Assembly (NCBI RefSeq): GCF_020829665.1
Contig: NZ_JAIVFT010000019.1
Location: 62,001-126,000, forward strand
DNA from: Nostoc sp. CHAB 5824
GTDB lineage: Bacteria; Cyanobacteriota; Cyanobacteriia; Cyanobacteriales; Nostocaceae
DNA length: 64,000 bases
Direction: 5' to 3'
The position numbers and the translations under genes were made by a program. The notes beneath the pieces are model-generated. The model saw only the letters and a program-made list of their open reading frames with translations, was not told where the DNA came from and did not search any database. Of this stretch, positions 42,570-51,894 are shown one piece after another. Numbering within the stretch: the first letter of the stretch is position 1; every line of letters starts with the position of its first letter.

Positions 42570-43961
42570 ATGACGAATAATAAAATGTCTTTGGTAGAAC
42601 TAATTCAAATTTTTGCACAATATCACAACAATATTATCGTCAATATCAAACACCTACAAGAACATTATCAAAGGACAGGTATCAAGCGTGTTCAAGGTGT
42701 GAGAAATGAAAATGGAGAATTGCTTCAGCCTTGGTTGCGAACAGAAAATATAGATACTGCTGAGTATGTTGGTATGGGCGAGTTTCAATATAATCGCAAT
42801 ACTGCTACTATCAATATGCTTATCAAACGTAAAGTCAAACTTGCCAAATTTGAAGACCAAACTCCCACTATTGAGGTAGCAGGTTTGCTAGTAAATGACC
42901 TCAATAGCTTTAATAATTATACGATTGTCAGTGACGGCAAAATAAACGTCAAGTCCTTACAAGTCAAAATCAGCAGTAAAAAAGCCTTTGACTTGCTCAA
43001 AGAAAAGGGTGTGTTGGATGCAGAAAATTTTGACTTCCGTGCTGAACATACCATTCAATTAGATAACTTGCCGCTTGTAACTGCTAATAGTCGTTACAGC
43101 AGCATTGATGGACTATTTTATGAACTCGCAGAACTTAAAGTACTTACTAGTATTATTTCTGCTCACTTGAGAAAGGAATCAGATGTATTTGTAACAGGAC
43201 AGTTAGATGAGTTTAAAAAACACTATTTGTCCAAGAATGTTTACATCAACTTTCCTACAACTAATGAATACAGAGACATCCATGAAGCTCTAGTTAATGG
43301 CACTCTTGACTCAAGATTGAGCTATAAAATTGACATCGGTAGTCAAGATATTCTTAACCTCAGTAAGTTTCATTCTGCTAATAAATTTCTGAATAGGATG
43401 TATCGTCTTTATGATAAAATCACTGGAGAAATTATCATCAAGCCTAATTTTGAGATAGCATTGAATGAAAATCTTGCTTTTAGGCACAGACTACTATCAT
43501 CACGCACCAAGATTACAAAAGTTGACGAGTTGATGAAACCAATTTTTGATGATTTTCTTGGGCTTGAGCAAAATGGCATTGTTGGAGGGATTCTTAAGAA
43601 AGTTGGTGCTGATAGTTTGGCGCAGTTATTGCAGGAAAAGCAAGCTGGTAAGCAGATCGGCAAAGAGGAAATGATTGCAGCTTTGACGACGGCAAATAAT
43701 AAGCTAGAACAATATGTAGAAAATATCTACCAATATAAGATATCTCCCTTAGTATTTTACATTGGTTGTACTGGAGTATTGCCAGATCAAATGGAAGCAA
43801 AAGCCATAACTGCTGAAGAAGCTGCTGCTAAATACCCAAATTTGCAATTTTCTAAAAATGAGCAAGAAGGTACTTTTTTTGCAGTCGGTAATAGTATTAT
43901 CAGCATCTATGCAAAAACTGAATATTACAGCAAACTTATTTCTGTCGGTATAGACAATTAA
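42570..43961 (+). CDS. Unrecognised 463-residue protein
   Basis: No family is recognised. The start is ATG 42570 (MTNNKMSLVELIQIFAQYHN), because GGAAGG lies seven bases upstream; ATG 42555 would overlap that site. The protein is soluble, with no signal or membrane helix. The N-terminal third contains NIKHLQEHYQRTGIKRVQGV and a beta-rich part, the middle is helical (FLNRMYRLYDKITGEIIIKP), and the C-terminal part contains LEQYVENIYQYKISPLVFYI. Codons are AT-rich and Lys/Asn/Ile usage is higher than in the neighbouring metabolic genes, which hints at transfer. It is flanked by a repeat on the 3' side and an orphan histidine kinase. Confidence 0.75.
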   Translation: MTNNKMSLVELIQIFAQYHNNIIVNIKHLQEHYQRTGIKRVQGVRNENGELLQPWLRTENIDTAEYVGMGEFQYNRNTATINMLIKRKVKLAKFEDQTPTIEVAGLLVNDLNSFNNYTIVSDGKINVKSLQVKISSKKAFDLLKEKGVLDAENFDFRAEHTIQLDNLPLVTANSRYSSIDGLFYELAELKVLTSIISAHLRKESDVFVTGQLDEFKKHYLSKNVYINFPTTNEYRDIHEALVNGTLDSRLSYKIDIGSQDILNLSKFHSANKFLNRMYRLYDKITGEIIIKPNFEIALNENLAFRHRLLSSRTKITKVDELMKPIFDDFLGLEQNGIVGGILKKVGADSLAQLLQEKQAGKQIGKEEMIAALTTANNKLEQYVENIYQYKISPLVFYIGCTGVLPDQMEAKAITAEEAAAKYPNLQFSKNEQEGTFFAVGNSIISIYAKTEYYSKLISVGIDN

Positions 43962-43995
43962 ATTGCATAACAATTCTAATTTTTGCCCAATCTTG

Positions 43996-44026
43996 TAGAG
44001 TGTGTTAGCGATAGCGTAGCACACCA
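43996..44026. repeat. Imperfect palindrome after the unrecognised gene
   Basis: GTGTGTTAGCGATAGCGTAG followed by CACACC forms an imperfect hairpin about 40 bp after the stop at 43961. A GTTAGA...TCTAAC pair follows at about 44042-44058. It is a dispersed-repeat-like element that may also terminate transcription. Confidence 0.5.
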
Positions 44027-44130
44027 TCTTGAACTATTGCGTTAGACGTTCCATCTAACGTAACTGCGGTTGCGGCAGAAACGGCGGCTTATTTTGCCTG
44101 CTCTACGATTAATAATGAATAATTAATTTT

Positions 44131-45795
44131 TTAGCATTTTTGTACTTCTTTATTATTAGCAATTAGACTTGGCTGTATAAATTTATTTTGTTGAATAGGA
44201 ATCTCAATTATAAATGTTGTTCCCTGCCCAGGAGATGAAATACATTGCAGTTGCCCCTGATGTTTTTCTGTGACAATTTGATAGCTAATTGACATCCCTA
44301 AACCAGTTCCCTTACCTACTACTTTAGTTGTAAAGAAGGGATCAAATAGACGTTGCTGAATCTCTTGTGACATTCCCACTCCATTATCAGCAATCTCGAT
44401 AGCAACCCAATCTGGGTTGAGTAACTCAGTCCGGATAATGATTTGCGGATTAAAATTTGGCTGCTGGTTACTGAGATATAACTCTTCTAAAGCATCGATC
44501 GCGTTAGTAATGATATTCATAAATACCTGATTAAGTTGACCGACGTAACACTCTATTAAAGGGAGTTGCTCATACTCTTTAACAATTTGGATTTGAGAAC
44601 TTTCAGGCTTTAATTTGAGGCGGTTTTGCAAAATCATGAGCGTACTATCAATACCGCTATGAACATCCACTGTTTTCATTTCTGCTTCATCCAGTCGTGA
44701 GAAGTTTCGCAACGACAGTACAATGTTGCGAATGCGATCGCTCCCCATTTTCATAGAATTTAGTAATTTTTGTAGGTCTTGAATGACAAAATCTAGCTCG
44801 ATCGCTTCTATTGCTTCCTGAATCACTGGTGTAGGATGAGGATATTCTTTTTGGTAAAGTTGCAATATTTCTAGTAATTGTTGGATGTATTCTTTAGCAT
44901 GACTGATATTGCCATTGATAAAGCTAATGGGATTATTAATTTCGTGAGCTACACCTGCGACTAATTGCCCCAGGGAAGACATTTTTTCTGTTTGAATTAG
45001 TTGTGCTTGAGTCTTTTGTAATTGCTTAAGAGTTTCTTGGAGTTGTTGATTTTTTAGAGTTAATTCCTGCTCTCGCTGTCGCAAAGCAGCCTCTGCTTTT
45101 TTGACAGCAGTAATATCTAAACCCATTTCCACAACCATCGGCTCACCATTCATATCTTTGAACGGATAATCGTAAATCTGATATATCCGGTCTGTTTTAC
45201 TATCCACCCATTCCCAGAGTTGGGGAGCGTTACTGTCAAAAACGCGAAAGGTAGGACATTCAGAACAAGGTTGCTTTAATCCGGCGATCGCCTCGTAACA
45301 ACGTTTCCCTGTAGGATCTCCAAATACCTCGCGGAAGCGTTGGTTAAAAAATCCTACCCCGTAATCCTTGGGTTGCAGATAGAGAAAGGCTGGTAACTGA
45401 TTGAGTAGATTATAAAGGCTTTCACGTTCAGTTTGCAGTGCTTCTATTCGCCGCAGCTGTTGGCTGATGTCTTTACCCACTGCATAAATAAACCCCTTTT
45501 GAGAAATTGATAAACTCCAAGATAGCCATCGATAACTACCATTTTTATGAAGATAACGGCTGTCCCAGCGCAACTGTTGCTGTGATTCCGTTGGCAGTTG
45601 ACTGATTGTGATATCCTCTGGATGCACTAATCCCAGCCACGGATGCCCGATTAAGTTTTCTGCTTTCCATCCCAACACTTGTTCCCAGGCTGGATTCACT
45701 TGTTGATAAAAACCATCTTGTCCAATGATGCAAAATAGGTCAGATGAAAGGTTAAAAAAGTCTTCCAAATTAAACACAGTAATCTTGTCACTCAA
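44131..45795 (-). CDS. PAS-domain sensor histidine kinase
   Basis: The 554-residue kinase has no membrane segment and probably senses a cytoplasmic signal. Two PAS domains are seen, residues about 10-120 (GQDGFYQQVNPAWEQVLGWK) and 125-235 (ERESLYNLLNQLPAFLYLQP, with a CSEC motif). A coiled region (LTLKNQQLQETLKQLQKTQA) leads to the phospho-acceptor H284 in GVAHEINNPISFINGNISHA. The ATPase domain has N-box NIITNAIDAL, G1 DNGVGMS, F FDPFFTTK and G2 GTGLGMSISYQIV. The two Cys of LKQPCSECPTFRV could bind metal or be redox-active. No response regulator is adjacent. The start is TTG/ATG near 45795 as given by MSDKITVFNLEDFF. Confidence 0.92.
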   Translation of the reverse strand: MSDKITVFNLEDFFNLSSDLFCIIGQDGFYQQVNPAWEQVLGWKAENLIGHPWLGLVHPEDITISQLPTESQQQLRWDSRYLHKNGSYRWLSWSLSISQKGFIYAVGKDISQQLRRIEALQTERESLYNLLNQLPAFLYLQPKDYGVGFFNQRFREVFGDPTGKRCYEAIAGLKQPCSECPTFRVFDSNAPQLWEWVDSKTDRIYQIYDYPFKDMNGEPMVVEMGLDITAVKKAEAALRQREQELTLKNQQLQETLKQLQKTQAQLIQTEKMSSLGQLVAGVAHEINNPISFINGNISHAKEYIQQLLEILQLYQKEYPHPTPVIQEAIEAIELDFVIQDLQKLLNSMKMGSDRIRNIVLSLRNFSRLDEAEMKTVDVHSGIDSTLMILQNRLKLKPESSQIQIVKEYEQLPLIECYVGQLNQVFMNIITNAIDALEELYLSNQQPNFNPQIIIRTELLNPDWVAIEIADNGVGMSQEIQQRLFDPFFTTKVVGKGTGLGMSISYQIVTEKHQGQLQCISSPGQGTTFIIEIPIQQNKFIQPSLIANNKEVQKC

Positions 45796-46569
45796 GTTGT
45801 GCCTTTAAGGTAACTAAGCATATCCACTAACTTCAATGTTAAGATTACTGAAGTAATTTCTATTCTATCTTTTTCAGTATTTATACTTGATAAATAGTTA
45901 CATAGGGAACTATCTATCACTAGAGGTTTCCTAAACTACAGCTCGATCTTGGACTAATTGCAGAAGTCATTGGATTTGTGGGTGATAACATCAAAATAAT
46001 AACACCGCCTATAATCTGTAAAGACAGTAACAAAAAAAAGACTGTAGGAAATTATTTTTAATTCTTTGTTAATGATTTGCAAATAGCGCTCTACAAAGCA
46101 AGGATAACCTGTAATAACCACATAACTAAAGCTTTCAAAAATCAATAATCTTATCAATAAATCAATGGCATAGGTAAACGGCGATCGATATTGATTTTAA
46201 CAGGATATAAAATTATCTTTTTTAATTCTCAAATTTTTTAGTACAAATTTAAATATTATTGGTTTATGACCATTAACTTTTGACTCTTTAGTGAGGATAT
46301 TTGACTAAATAATTACTGAAAAAATATCATTTATTAGTATATTCATCTTATTATATTATTAATGATTTATTGGATATTTCAGCTTGATCAACCAATATTT
46401 GTTCATAAATAACTATAGAGTAATTCTTAATTATTACTTAGTTTAATTTTATACTAGCGTATTAAATATTATTTACTAAATAATTTAAAAATTAATACAG
46501 TAATTGGACAGGATAATAACAGCTTCTTGGTATTATTTTGATGCACTAACGCAATGATGGTGAACAACG
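45796..46569. other. Long AT-rich intergenic region upstream of the symporter operon
   Basis: About 770 bp with very high A/T content, especially 46190-46560, and no supported gene. A minus-strand frame at 45954-46157 lacks family features and a ribosome-binding site. The region probably carries promoters for the divergent histidine kinase and DUF4212/SSS genes and may house an unannotated small RNA. Confidence 0.5.
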
Positions 46570-46824
46570 ATGGATGAAGATCAGCGCCGTTCTTATTGGC
46601 GTGCTAATACTGCTTTAATTCGTAATCTTTTAATTGTCTGGGCATTAGTTTCCCTAGTTTTCAGTATTTTGTTGGTTCAACCTTTGAATGCGATACGGTT
46701 TTTTGGCGTACCCTTTGGTTTTTGGATGGCGCAGCAAGGATCAATCCTGGTGTTTGTGGCCTTGATTTTTATTTATGCCTTCCAAATGGACAAGCTAGAC
46801 CAAAAATACAATCTCAAGAAGTGA
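46570..46824 (+). CDS. DUF4212 small subunit of an SSS-family symporter
   Basis: The 84-residue protein has two transmembrane helices. The family pattern is RRSYWRANTALIRNLLIVWA at the N-terminus, then PFGFWMAQQGSILVFVALIF with conserved GFWMAQQGS. DUF4212 proteins are always encoded next to VC_2705-type sodium:solute symporters and are thought to be a small subunit. The large subunit starts nine bases after this stop, so translation is probably coupled. The start is ATG 46570. Confidence 0.92.
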   Translation: MDEDQRRSYWRANTALIRNLLIVWALVSLVFSILLVQPLNAIRFFGVPFGFWMAQQGSILVFVALIFIYAFQMDKLDQKYNLKK

Positions 46825-46833
46825 GGAAAAACT

Positions 46834-48489
46834 GTGTCAGTTGAAATTTGGACTATTGTATTAGTTGGACTTTCCTTCCTCGCCTACATTTATATAGGTT
46901 GGCAATCACGAGTCGAAAATAGTAAAGACTTCTTTATAGCAGGTCAAGGGATACCTTCAATTGCTAATGGTGCGGCTACCGCCGCCGACTGGATGTCCGC
47001 AGCCTCGTTTATTTCAATGGCGGGGCTGATTTCTTTTTTGGGCTACGACGGTTCTATTTATTTAATGGGCTGGACTGGGGGCTATGTACTGCTAGCATTA
47101 TTACTGGCCCCTTACCTACGGAAATTCGGTAAGTATACGGTGCCAGATTTTGTAGGCGATCGCTACTACTCTAATATCGCTCGTCTGGTGGCAGTAGTGG
47201 CAGCCGTTTTCGTCTCCCTCACCTACGTTGCTGGACAAATGCGGGGCGTGGGCATTGTTTTTAGCCGCTTCCTCCAAGTAGATATCAATACAGGTGTGAT
47301 CATCGGTATGGTGATCGTGGGCTTTTTCTCTGTGTTGGGAGGCATGAAAGGCATTACTTGGACACAAGTTGCACAGTACTGTGTGTTGATTGTTGCTTAC
47401 CTGATTCCAGCGATCGCGATCGCCTGGTTTCTCACTGGTAATCCTGTTCCTCAGCTAGCATTTCCCTTCAGTGATATTGCTGACAAACTCAATAAAATCC
47501 AAGTTGACCTGGGGTTTAAGCAGTACACTGAGCCATTTGTAAACAAGTCGATGCTAGATGTGCTGTTCACCACCATTGCTTTGATGGTAGGCACGGCTGG
47601 CTTACCCCATATTATTGTCCGCTTTTACACAGTACCGAGTGTGCGTGCAGCTCGCTTTTCTGCTGGTTGGGCACTACTATTTATTGCCATTCTTTATACA
47701 ACTGCTCCAGCCCTCTCCATGTTTGCCCGCTACAACCTGATTGATTCCCTACACAATCGTACAGTTGCAGAAGTGCAGCAGCTAGACTGGGCGACCAAGT
47801 GGGAAAAAACTAAACTTTTGGGTTTTGATGACATAAATAAGGATGGGCGTCTCCAGTTAACTCCAAATAAAGACACTAATGAAATAAAGATCGACCCAGA
47901 TATCATTGTGCTTTCCACCCCAGAGGTAGCTAACCTCCCTCCGTGGGTGATTGGCTTGGTAGCGGCTGGCGGTTTGGCAGCTGCTTTGTCTACAGCATCA
48001 GGTTTATTGCTGGTAATTTCTAGTTCCATCGCCCACGATATCTACTACCGGATCATAGATTCATCAGCCTCAGAACAAAAACGGGTGTTTGTCGGGCGGA
48101 TCATGGTAGGTTTTTCCCTCGTCCTCGCCGGCTATTTTGGGGTGAATCCGCCAGGATTTGTTAGTCAGGTGGTGGCTTTTGCCTTTGGTTTAGCTGCTGC
48201 TAGTTTCTTTCCGGTGATTTTCTTGGGGATTTTCGACAAGCGCACCAATTCTGAAGGTGCGATTGCAGGCATGTTGGCGGGTTTAATTTTTACAATTATC
48301 TACATTGTTGGCGTTAAATTTGGAGGTATGCAACCCTGGTTTTTTGGGGTTTCTCCCGAAGGAATTGGTACTTTGGGTATGCTAATTAACTTCGCAGTTA
48401 CCCTAGTGGTTTCTCGCCTAACGCCACCTCCTCCAGCAGAAATTCAAGCGATGGTAGAAGACCTCCGCAGCCCATTGATTGAAGAATAA
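46834..48489 (+). CDS. Sodium:solute symporter (SSS), VC_2705/ActP-like subfamily
   Basis: The 551-residue cation-coupled transporter has about 13 hydrophobic helices. It starts at GTG 46834 with GAGGAAA upstream. Conserved regions are FFIAGQGIPSIANGAATAAD, DWMSAASFISMAGLISFLGY (the ActP hallmark), TVPDFVGDRYYSNIARLVAV and MVGTAGLPHIIVRFYTVPSV. A hydrophilic insert around residues 310-365, with ATKWEKTKLLGFDDINKDGR and EF-hand-like acidic residues, is a known feature of this subfamily. Substrates of the group include acetate and related monocarboxylates; none is proven here. It forms an operon with the DUF4212 gene. Confidence 0.92.
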   Translation: MSVEIWTIVLVGLSFLAYIYIGWQSRVENSKDFFIAGQGIPSIANGAATAADWMSAASFISMAGLISFLGYDGSIYLMGWTGGYVLLALLLAPYLRKFGKYTVPDFVGDRYYSNIARLVAVVAAVFVSLTYVAGQMRGVGIVFSRFLQVDINTGVIIGMVIVGFFSVLGGMKGITWTQVAQYCVLIVAYLIPAIAIAWFLTGNPVPQLAFPFSDIADKLNKIQVDLGFKQYTEPFVNKSMLDVLFTTIALMVGTAGLPHIIVRFYTVPSVRAARFSAGWALLFIAILYTTAPALSMFARYNLIDSLHNRTVAEVQQLDWATKWEKTKLLGFDDINKDGRLQLTPNKDTNEIKIDPDIIVLSTPEVANLPPWVIGLVAAGGLAAALSTASGLLLVISSSIAHDIYYRIIDSSASEQKRVFVGRIMVGFSLVLAGYFGVNPPGFVSQVVAFAFGLAAASFFPVIFLGIFDKRTNSEGAIAGMLAGLIFTIIYIVGVKFGGMQPWFFGVSPEGIGTLGMLINFAVTLVVSRLTPPPPAEIQAMVEDLRSPLIEE

Positions 48490-48565
48490 GGCATTGGGTA
48501 TGGGGCATTGGGCAGGAATTATTATTCTCCCTTGCTTCTCCTGCTCCCCCTGCTCCCCCCACTCC

Positions 48566-49408
48566 CTACTGTCCAAGTTCTTTGATGTTATTCGTCACTT
48601 GTTGGTATAAGTCGTTGTTACCCTGACTTTGAAAAATGCTTGCTGCTTTTTCCAAGTCCTTAAGCGCTCCCTCCTTGTCTCCATTGGCGGCGCGGGCATT
48701 TCCCCGGTTATTGTAGGCAGGGGCAAAGTTAGGGTTGAGGCGAATGGCTTGATTGTAATCTTCGATCGCACCCTGTGGATCTCCATTGGCAGCACGGGCA
48801 TTTCCTCGGTTATTGTAGGCGATGGCATATTTGGGGTTGAGGAGAATCGCTTGGTCAAGATCATCTAGCGCCCCTCTTTTTTCTCCCAAGGTGGCGCGGG
48901 CATTCCCTCGGTTATTGTAGGCTTCGGCATAGTTGGGATTCAGGCGAATCGCTTCACTGTAATCTTTAACTGCTTCTCTGTTATTTCCTAGTGAGGCGCG
49001 GGCATTCCCCAGATTATTGTAGGCTTCGGCGTCGTTAGGATTGATCCGCAGGGCTTGATTGTAATCTGCGATCGCTTTTTCCTTGTCTCCCAAGTCAAAG
49101 TAGGCTAATCCCCGCCCGTTATAGGCAGCGCCATATTGAGAATTTTGGGCAATTGCCTTACTATATGAAGCGATCGCAGCTTGTAAATCGCCGTTTACAT
49201 GCTGATTTTTTCCCTGAAGATAGAATTCCCCACCAATGGATGTTGTAGCTGAACGACGGCTAGGTTGACTGACTCCTATTTCTGTTACCAACACATTGTC
49301 ATTCTTACTACAAGAAACACTGCTAATTGCTGTCAATGTAGTAAAAATAGCTATAGTAAATACTTGATTTACCCTTGTTCGCTTTTGCCTAAATAAACGC
49401 CGTCTCAT
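48566..49408 (-). CDS. Tetratricopeptide-repeat lipoprotein
   Basis: This 280-residue protein with a lipobox (AISSVSC, Cys33) is expected at the membrane with its repeats outside the cytoplasm. Six TPR units of 34 residues run from about residue 58 to 260, with near-identical cores AYNNRGNARAANGD and AIRLNPN. Repeats 3-6 are so similar at DNA level that recent unit duplication is likely. TPRs make protein-protein contacts; no partner is suggested by the neighbours. The 3' flank (48490-48565) is filled with GGCATTGGG and CTGCTCCCC dispersed repeat sequence. The start is ATG 49408 (MRRRLFRQKRTRV). Confidence 0.88.
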   Translation of the reverse strand: MRRRLFRQKRTRVNQVFTIAIFTTLTAISSVSCSKNDNVLVTEIGVSQPSRRSATTSIGGEFYLQGKNQHVNGDLQAAIASYSKAIAQNSQYGAAYNGRGLAYFDLGDKEKAIADYNQALRINPNDAEAYNNLGNARASLGNNREAVKDYSEAIRLNPNYAEAYNNRGNARATLGEKRGALDDLDQAILLNPKYAIAYNNRGNARAANGDPQGAIEDYNQAIRLNPNFAPAYNNRGNARAANGDKEGALKDLEKAASIFQSQGNNDLYQQVTNNIKELGQ

Positions 49409-49775
49409 AATTTAATATAAACTGCCATAATACCTGAACGTAATTACTACCAAAATCTAGATTTTAATTCTTTAACTCAATAGTTATTCTAACTTTTGAT
49501 AGACATTTAAAGTCAATTGACAAATTTACCTGATATTAAATAGATTTATTTAATAGTTATATTAATGAAAAAATCTAAACTATAAAGTATAAAAATTGTC
49601 AATTTGGCTCTTTGCTATTGTCATCTACGTGCTTCTTGACAATGGATTTATGAGCAGTAAACTACTGTTAATCATGTTTTTTAGGATACTTTTTAAAACA
49701 AATATATTTGAAACATTAAGATTTGTTCTAAAAAATAACTCCATAAATTGTGGTATTTGTAGCTATATGGACATT
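49409..49775. other. AT-rich intergenic region, no gene seen
   Basis: This is about 370 bp between the TPR lipoprotein promoter and the 3' end of the exonuclease gene. It has long A/T runs and a plus-strand frame near 49596-49817 that overlaps the exonuclease gene and has no family features. Confidence 0.45.
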
Positions 49776-50696
49776 TTACTCATCCGCTGTTTCACTCTCT
49801 TGAGTTTTGGAAGCTAGCCGCCAAGAGGTGGTTTTTTCAATATCTACAGACAGTTGTTCTAGATTTTGCCCTAAATCTTTTTGGAGTTTCTGAGTTAGTG
49901 TGATGGGGAAATCTAAATTAATACCTTCACTTTGTGCTAGCCTTACCAATTCTGTAAAAGTAGCTTTGACTGTAGTGCGCTCATAACTAGTCAGCTTATA
50001 ATAAGAAGTTTCAGATATATTTTGAGCTTGCATGGCTTTTTTCATGCGTTCTTGCAAATGCTCAAATTCTGAATTCAACAACTTCCATTGCTGCTCAAGG
50101 TGTGAGTATCTAGTACTTAGTGATATTAAGTCTTCTGTTGCAGGTTCGGGGTTGGCTTGGGCTTGTAAATCTAACAAATTTGAGTGGATTTGAGCAAGAT
50201 AAATACAATCTAGGTAAGCATACTCTATCTGTTCTTCAGTCAGGGGACGTTTTCCCCAATCGCTTTCTTGTTCTTGTTTGTCGATATTGTTAAAGCTACA
50301 AAGTGCAGTAGCTATGGTTTTAAGTTGGTAGTTGGGTAATGGCAAAAGATAGTAGGGAATTTTTTTTGCCATATCCAAAGTACAAGTAATATTTTTGGCT
50401 TTCTTGTTACCGAGAAGTTTTAGATCGTAACTGGCGTTGTGAAAAACTTTTTCAATTGCAGAATCTATCATAATTTCTTCAATAAATTCAGCTATAATAT
50501 TAGGCTGATCTAGAACATCTAAAAGGTAGACGCGATCGCCACTCATATCTTGAGGATTATCTAATACTTGAATCAACGATAGTCGGGGATTACGACTTTT
50601 ATAGTCAGCTACTTCTGTATCTATCCACAGCGTTTTAGCATTAGTATATTCAGCGACAATCGCACTAATTTCGCGGGCGGAAGTAAGGTACGGCAT
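49776..50696 (-). CDS. RNase D-like 3'-5' exonuclease (DEDDy family)
   Basis: The 306-residue protein has the DEDD exonuclease motifs: motif I TLWIDTEVADY with D26 and E28, motif II KVFHNASYDLKLLG, and motif III QIEYAYLDCIYLAQIH with the Tyr and final Asp of the DEDDy class. It resembles the exonuclease domain of RNase D, which trims tRNA and other small RNA 3' ends. In place of the HRDC domain it has a coiled helical tail (QQWKLLNSEFEHLQERMKKA). Substrates are unknown. The start is ATG 50696 (MPYLTSAREISAIV). Confidence 0.87.
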   Translation of the reverse strand: MPYLTSAREISAIVAEYTNAKTLWIDTEVADYKSRNPRLSLIQVLDNPQDMSGDRVYLLDVLDQPNIIAEFIEEIMIDSAIEKVFHNASYDLKLLGNKKAKNITCTLDMAKKIPYYLLPLPNYQLKTIATALCSFNNIDKQEQESDWGKRPLTEEQIEYAYLDCIYLAQIHSNLLDLQAQANPEPATEDLISLSTRYSHLEQQWKLLNSEFEHLQERMKKAMQAQNISETSYYKLTSYERTTVKATFTELVRLAQSEGINLDFPITLTQKLQKDLGQNLEQLSVDIEKTTSWRLASKTQESETADE

Positions 50697-51165
50697 TGGC
50701 TAATATTTACTGATATTTAGGGCATTGTAAGCAACCCATAGTTTTCTAAAGTAACATTTTGTTGGTAATTTTGCTGGCACAGGATTGCAAAAACGCTGAA
50801 GTTTTGAGTTGCATAGGCGTAGGCATCGCCAAACTGGCTAAAATCTGATAATATCGAGTCACTACTGTCAGGCTGCACAGTCTACCACCGAAAGAGCTAC
50901 TGTGCATCTACATTAAATTCATAGAGAGCTACAGACTGTATGCAGAGGCATCCTGGTTAGCAACCGTCAGGAAAATTGAATTGGCGCTTCTGGGAAATGG
51001 CAGCCAAATCTTAGCCTCAATAAATTGTCTAAGTTTCAATTTCCAGTAACCTGAGTATTTGCTTGGGCACTTTTGCTACTTCAAATTTAATTGCTTTTTA
51101 ACATCTGCTCCTCACCATCACACACCTCAATTAATCGCTTCCAGTAATCAATTCGGAGATAGATA
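50697..51165. other. Intergenic region with a truncated dispersed repeat
   Basis: No gene is supported in this 469-bp gap. It contains a shortened member of the 29-bp palindrome family at about 50812-50831 (GCATAGGCGTAGGCATCGCC), a direct repeat around the divergent promoter, and the GGAG ribosome-binding site of the BON lipoprotein at about 51153. An imperfect hairpin near 50876-50906 (TGCACAGTCT...ACTGTGCA) could be a regulatory or small-RNA structure. Confidence 0.45.
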
Positions 51166-51624
51166 ATGAAAAAGCTAATTCTATTACTAGTTAGCAGCAT
51201 TTTGGTAGTTGGTACTTTTGGCTGTCAAGAGGCTCCTAAAACTGGTTCGGAAACTCCTAGCACTACTAATGAAGCCGCTCAAGCACCAGCAAAACCAGCT
51301 TCGCAAACAAATCAAACTGCCAAAATTCCAGGAACCGAAACAACTCCTTTAGCAGCTAGCACAGATACTAAAGTTAAAACCGATTCTGAAAAAACGGCAG
51401 CAACAAGAGTTAAGAGTGATTTAAAAACTGAAGTTAGTACAAAGTTGAACAAAGGCTTACCAGGCAATAAGTTACAAGTTGAAAACAAAGAGGGTGAAAT
51501 TATCCTCAAAGGCACAGCGGCTTCTGCTGAAGAACTCAAGAAAGCTGAAACCTTAGCTAAAGAAGTTCAAGGTGTGAAGACAGTGAAGGTGGAAGCAAAA
51601 GTTGAAGCTGTGAAAAAACAATAG
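51166..51624 (+). CDS. BON-domain lipoprotein
   Basis: The 152-residue protein begins MKKLILLLVSSILVVGTFGC, a signal peptide with lipobox TFGC at Cys20. An Ala/Pro/Thr/Gln-rich linker (about residues 21-75) leads to a single BON domain (about 84-150) with KLQVENKEGEIILKGTAASA and EELKKAETLAKEVQGVKTVK. BON domains bind phospholipid or other envelope surfaces, as in OsmY. GGAG lies about 9 bases before ATG 51166. A terminator hairpin follows. It has no operon partner. Confidence 0.9.
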   Translation: MKKLILLLVSSILVVGTFGCQEAPKTGSETPSTTNEAAQAPAKPASQTNQTAKIPGTETTPLAASTDTKVKTDSEKTAATRVKSDLKTEVSTKLNKGLPGNKLQVENKEGEIILKGTAASAEELKKAETLAKEVQGVKTVKVEAKVEAVKKQ

Positions 51625-51664
51625 TAAAATAGCTGAATTTAAGTTAACATCCCTATGAAAACTA

Positions 51665-51698
51665 AACAGGATTTACATATACGTAAGTCCTGTTTTTT
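51665..51698 (+). terminator. Intrinsic terminator of the BON lipoprotein gene
   Basis: AACAGGATTTAC (51665-51676) and GTAAGTCCTGTT (51683-51694) pair with one mismatch around a 6-nt loop and run into TTTTTT. It sits 41 bp after the stop at 51624. Confidence 0.8.
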
Positions 51699-51797
51699 AT
51701 TCAATCAAATAGAATTAAGAAATAGGCAATTGATACTAATATAGTCACTTGATAAATCTATAGTTAATAGTTAAAACCTTATAAATAAGACTGAAAA

Positions 51798-51830
51798 ATG
51801 ATTTCAGTCCACTTGAGTGGACTACAGCTA
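51798..51830. repeat. 33-bp dispersed repeat with AGTCCACTTGAGTGGACT palindrome, copy 1
   Basis: The 18-bp core AGTCCACTTGAGTGGACT is an almost perfect palindrome, flanked by ATGATTTC and ACAGCTA. A second copy at 63727-63759 differs at about three positions. It lies downstream of the NACHT gene on the minus strand, about 65 bp after its stop. Confidence 0.8.
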
Positions 51831-51894
51831 GGAGAGAGCAACTTTGAGTTACAACCAAGATAGTTAGCTGCTTGCAAACACAGCAAAAATGATT

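Noticed and set aside
45954..46157. Minus-strand 67-codon frame in the AT-rich region before DUF4212
   Set aside because: It has random-looking hydrophobic composition, no ribosome-binding site, and lies in DNA with low coding signal.
49596..49817. Plus-strand 73-codon frame running into the RNase D-like gene
   Set aside because: It is hydrophobic by AT-rich composition only and overlaps the 3' end of a confident gene on the other strand.
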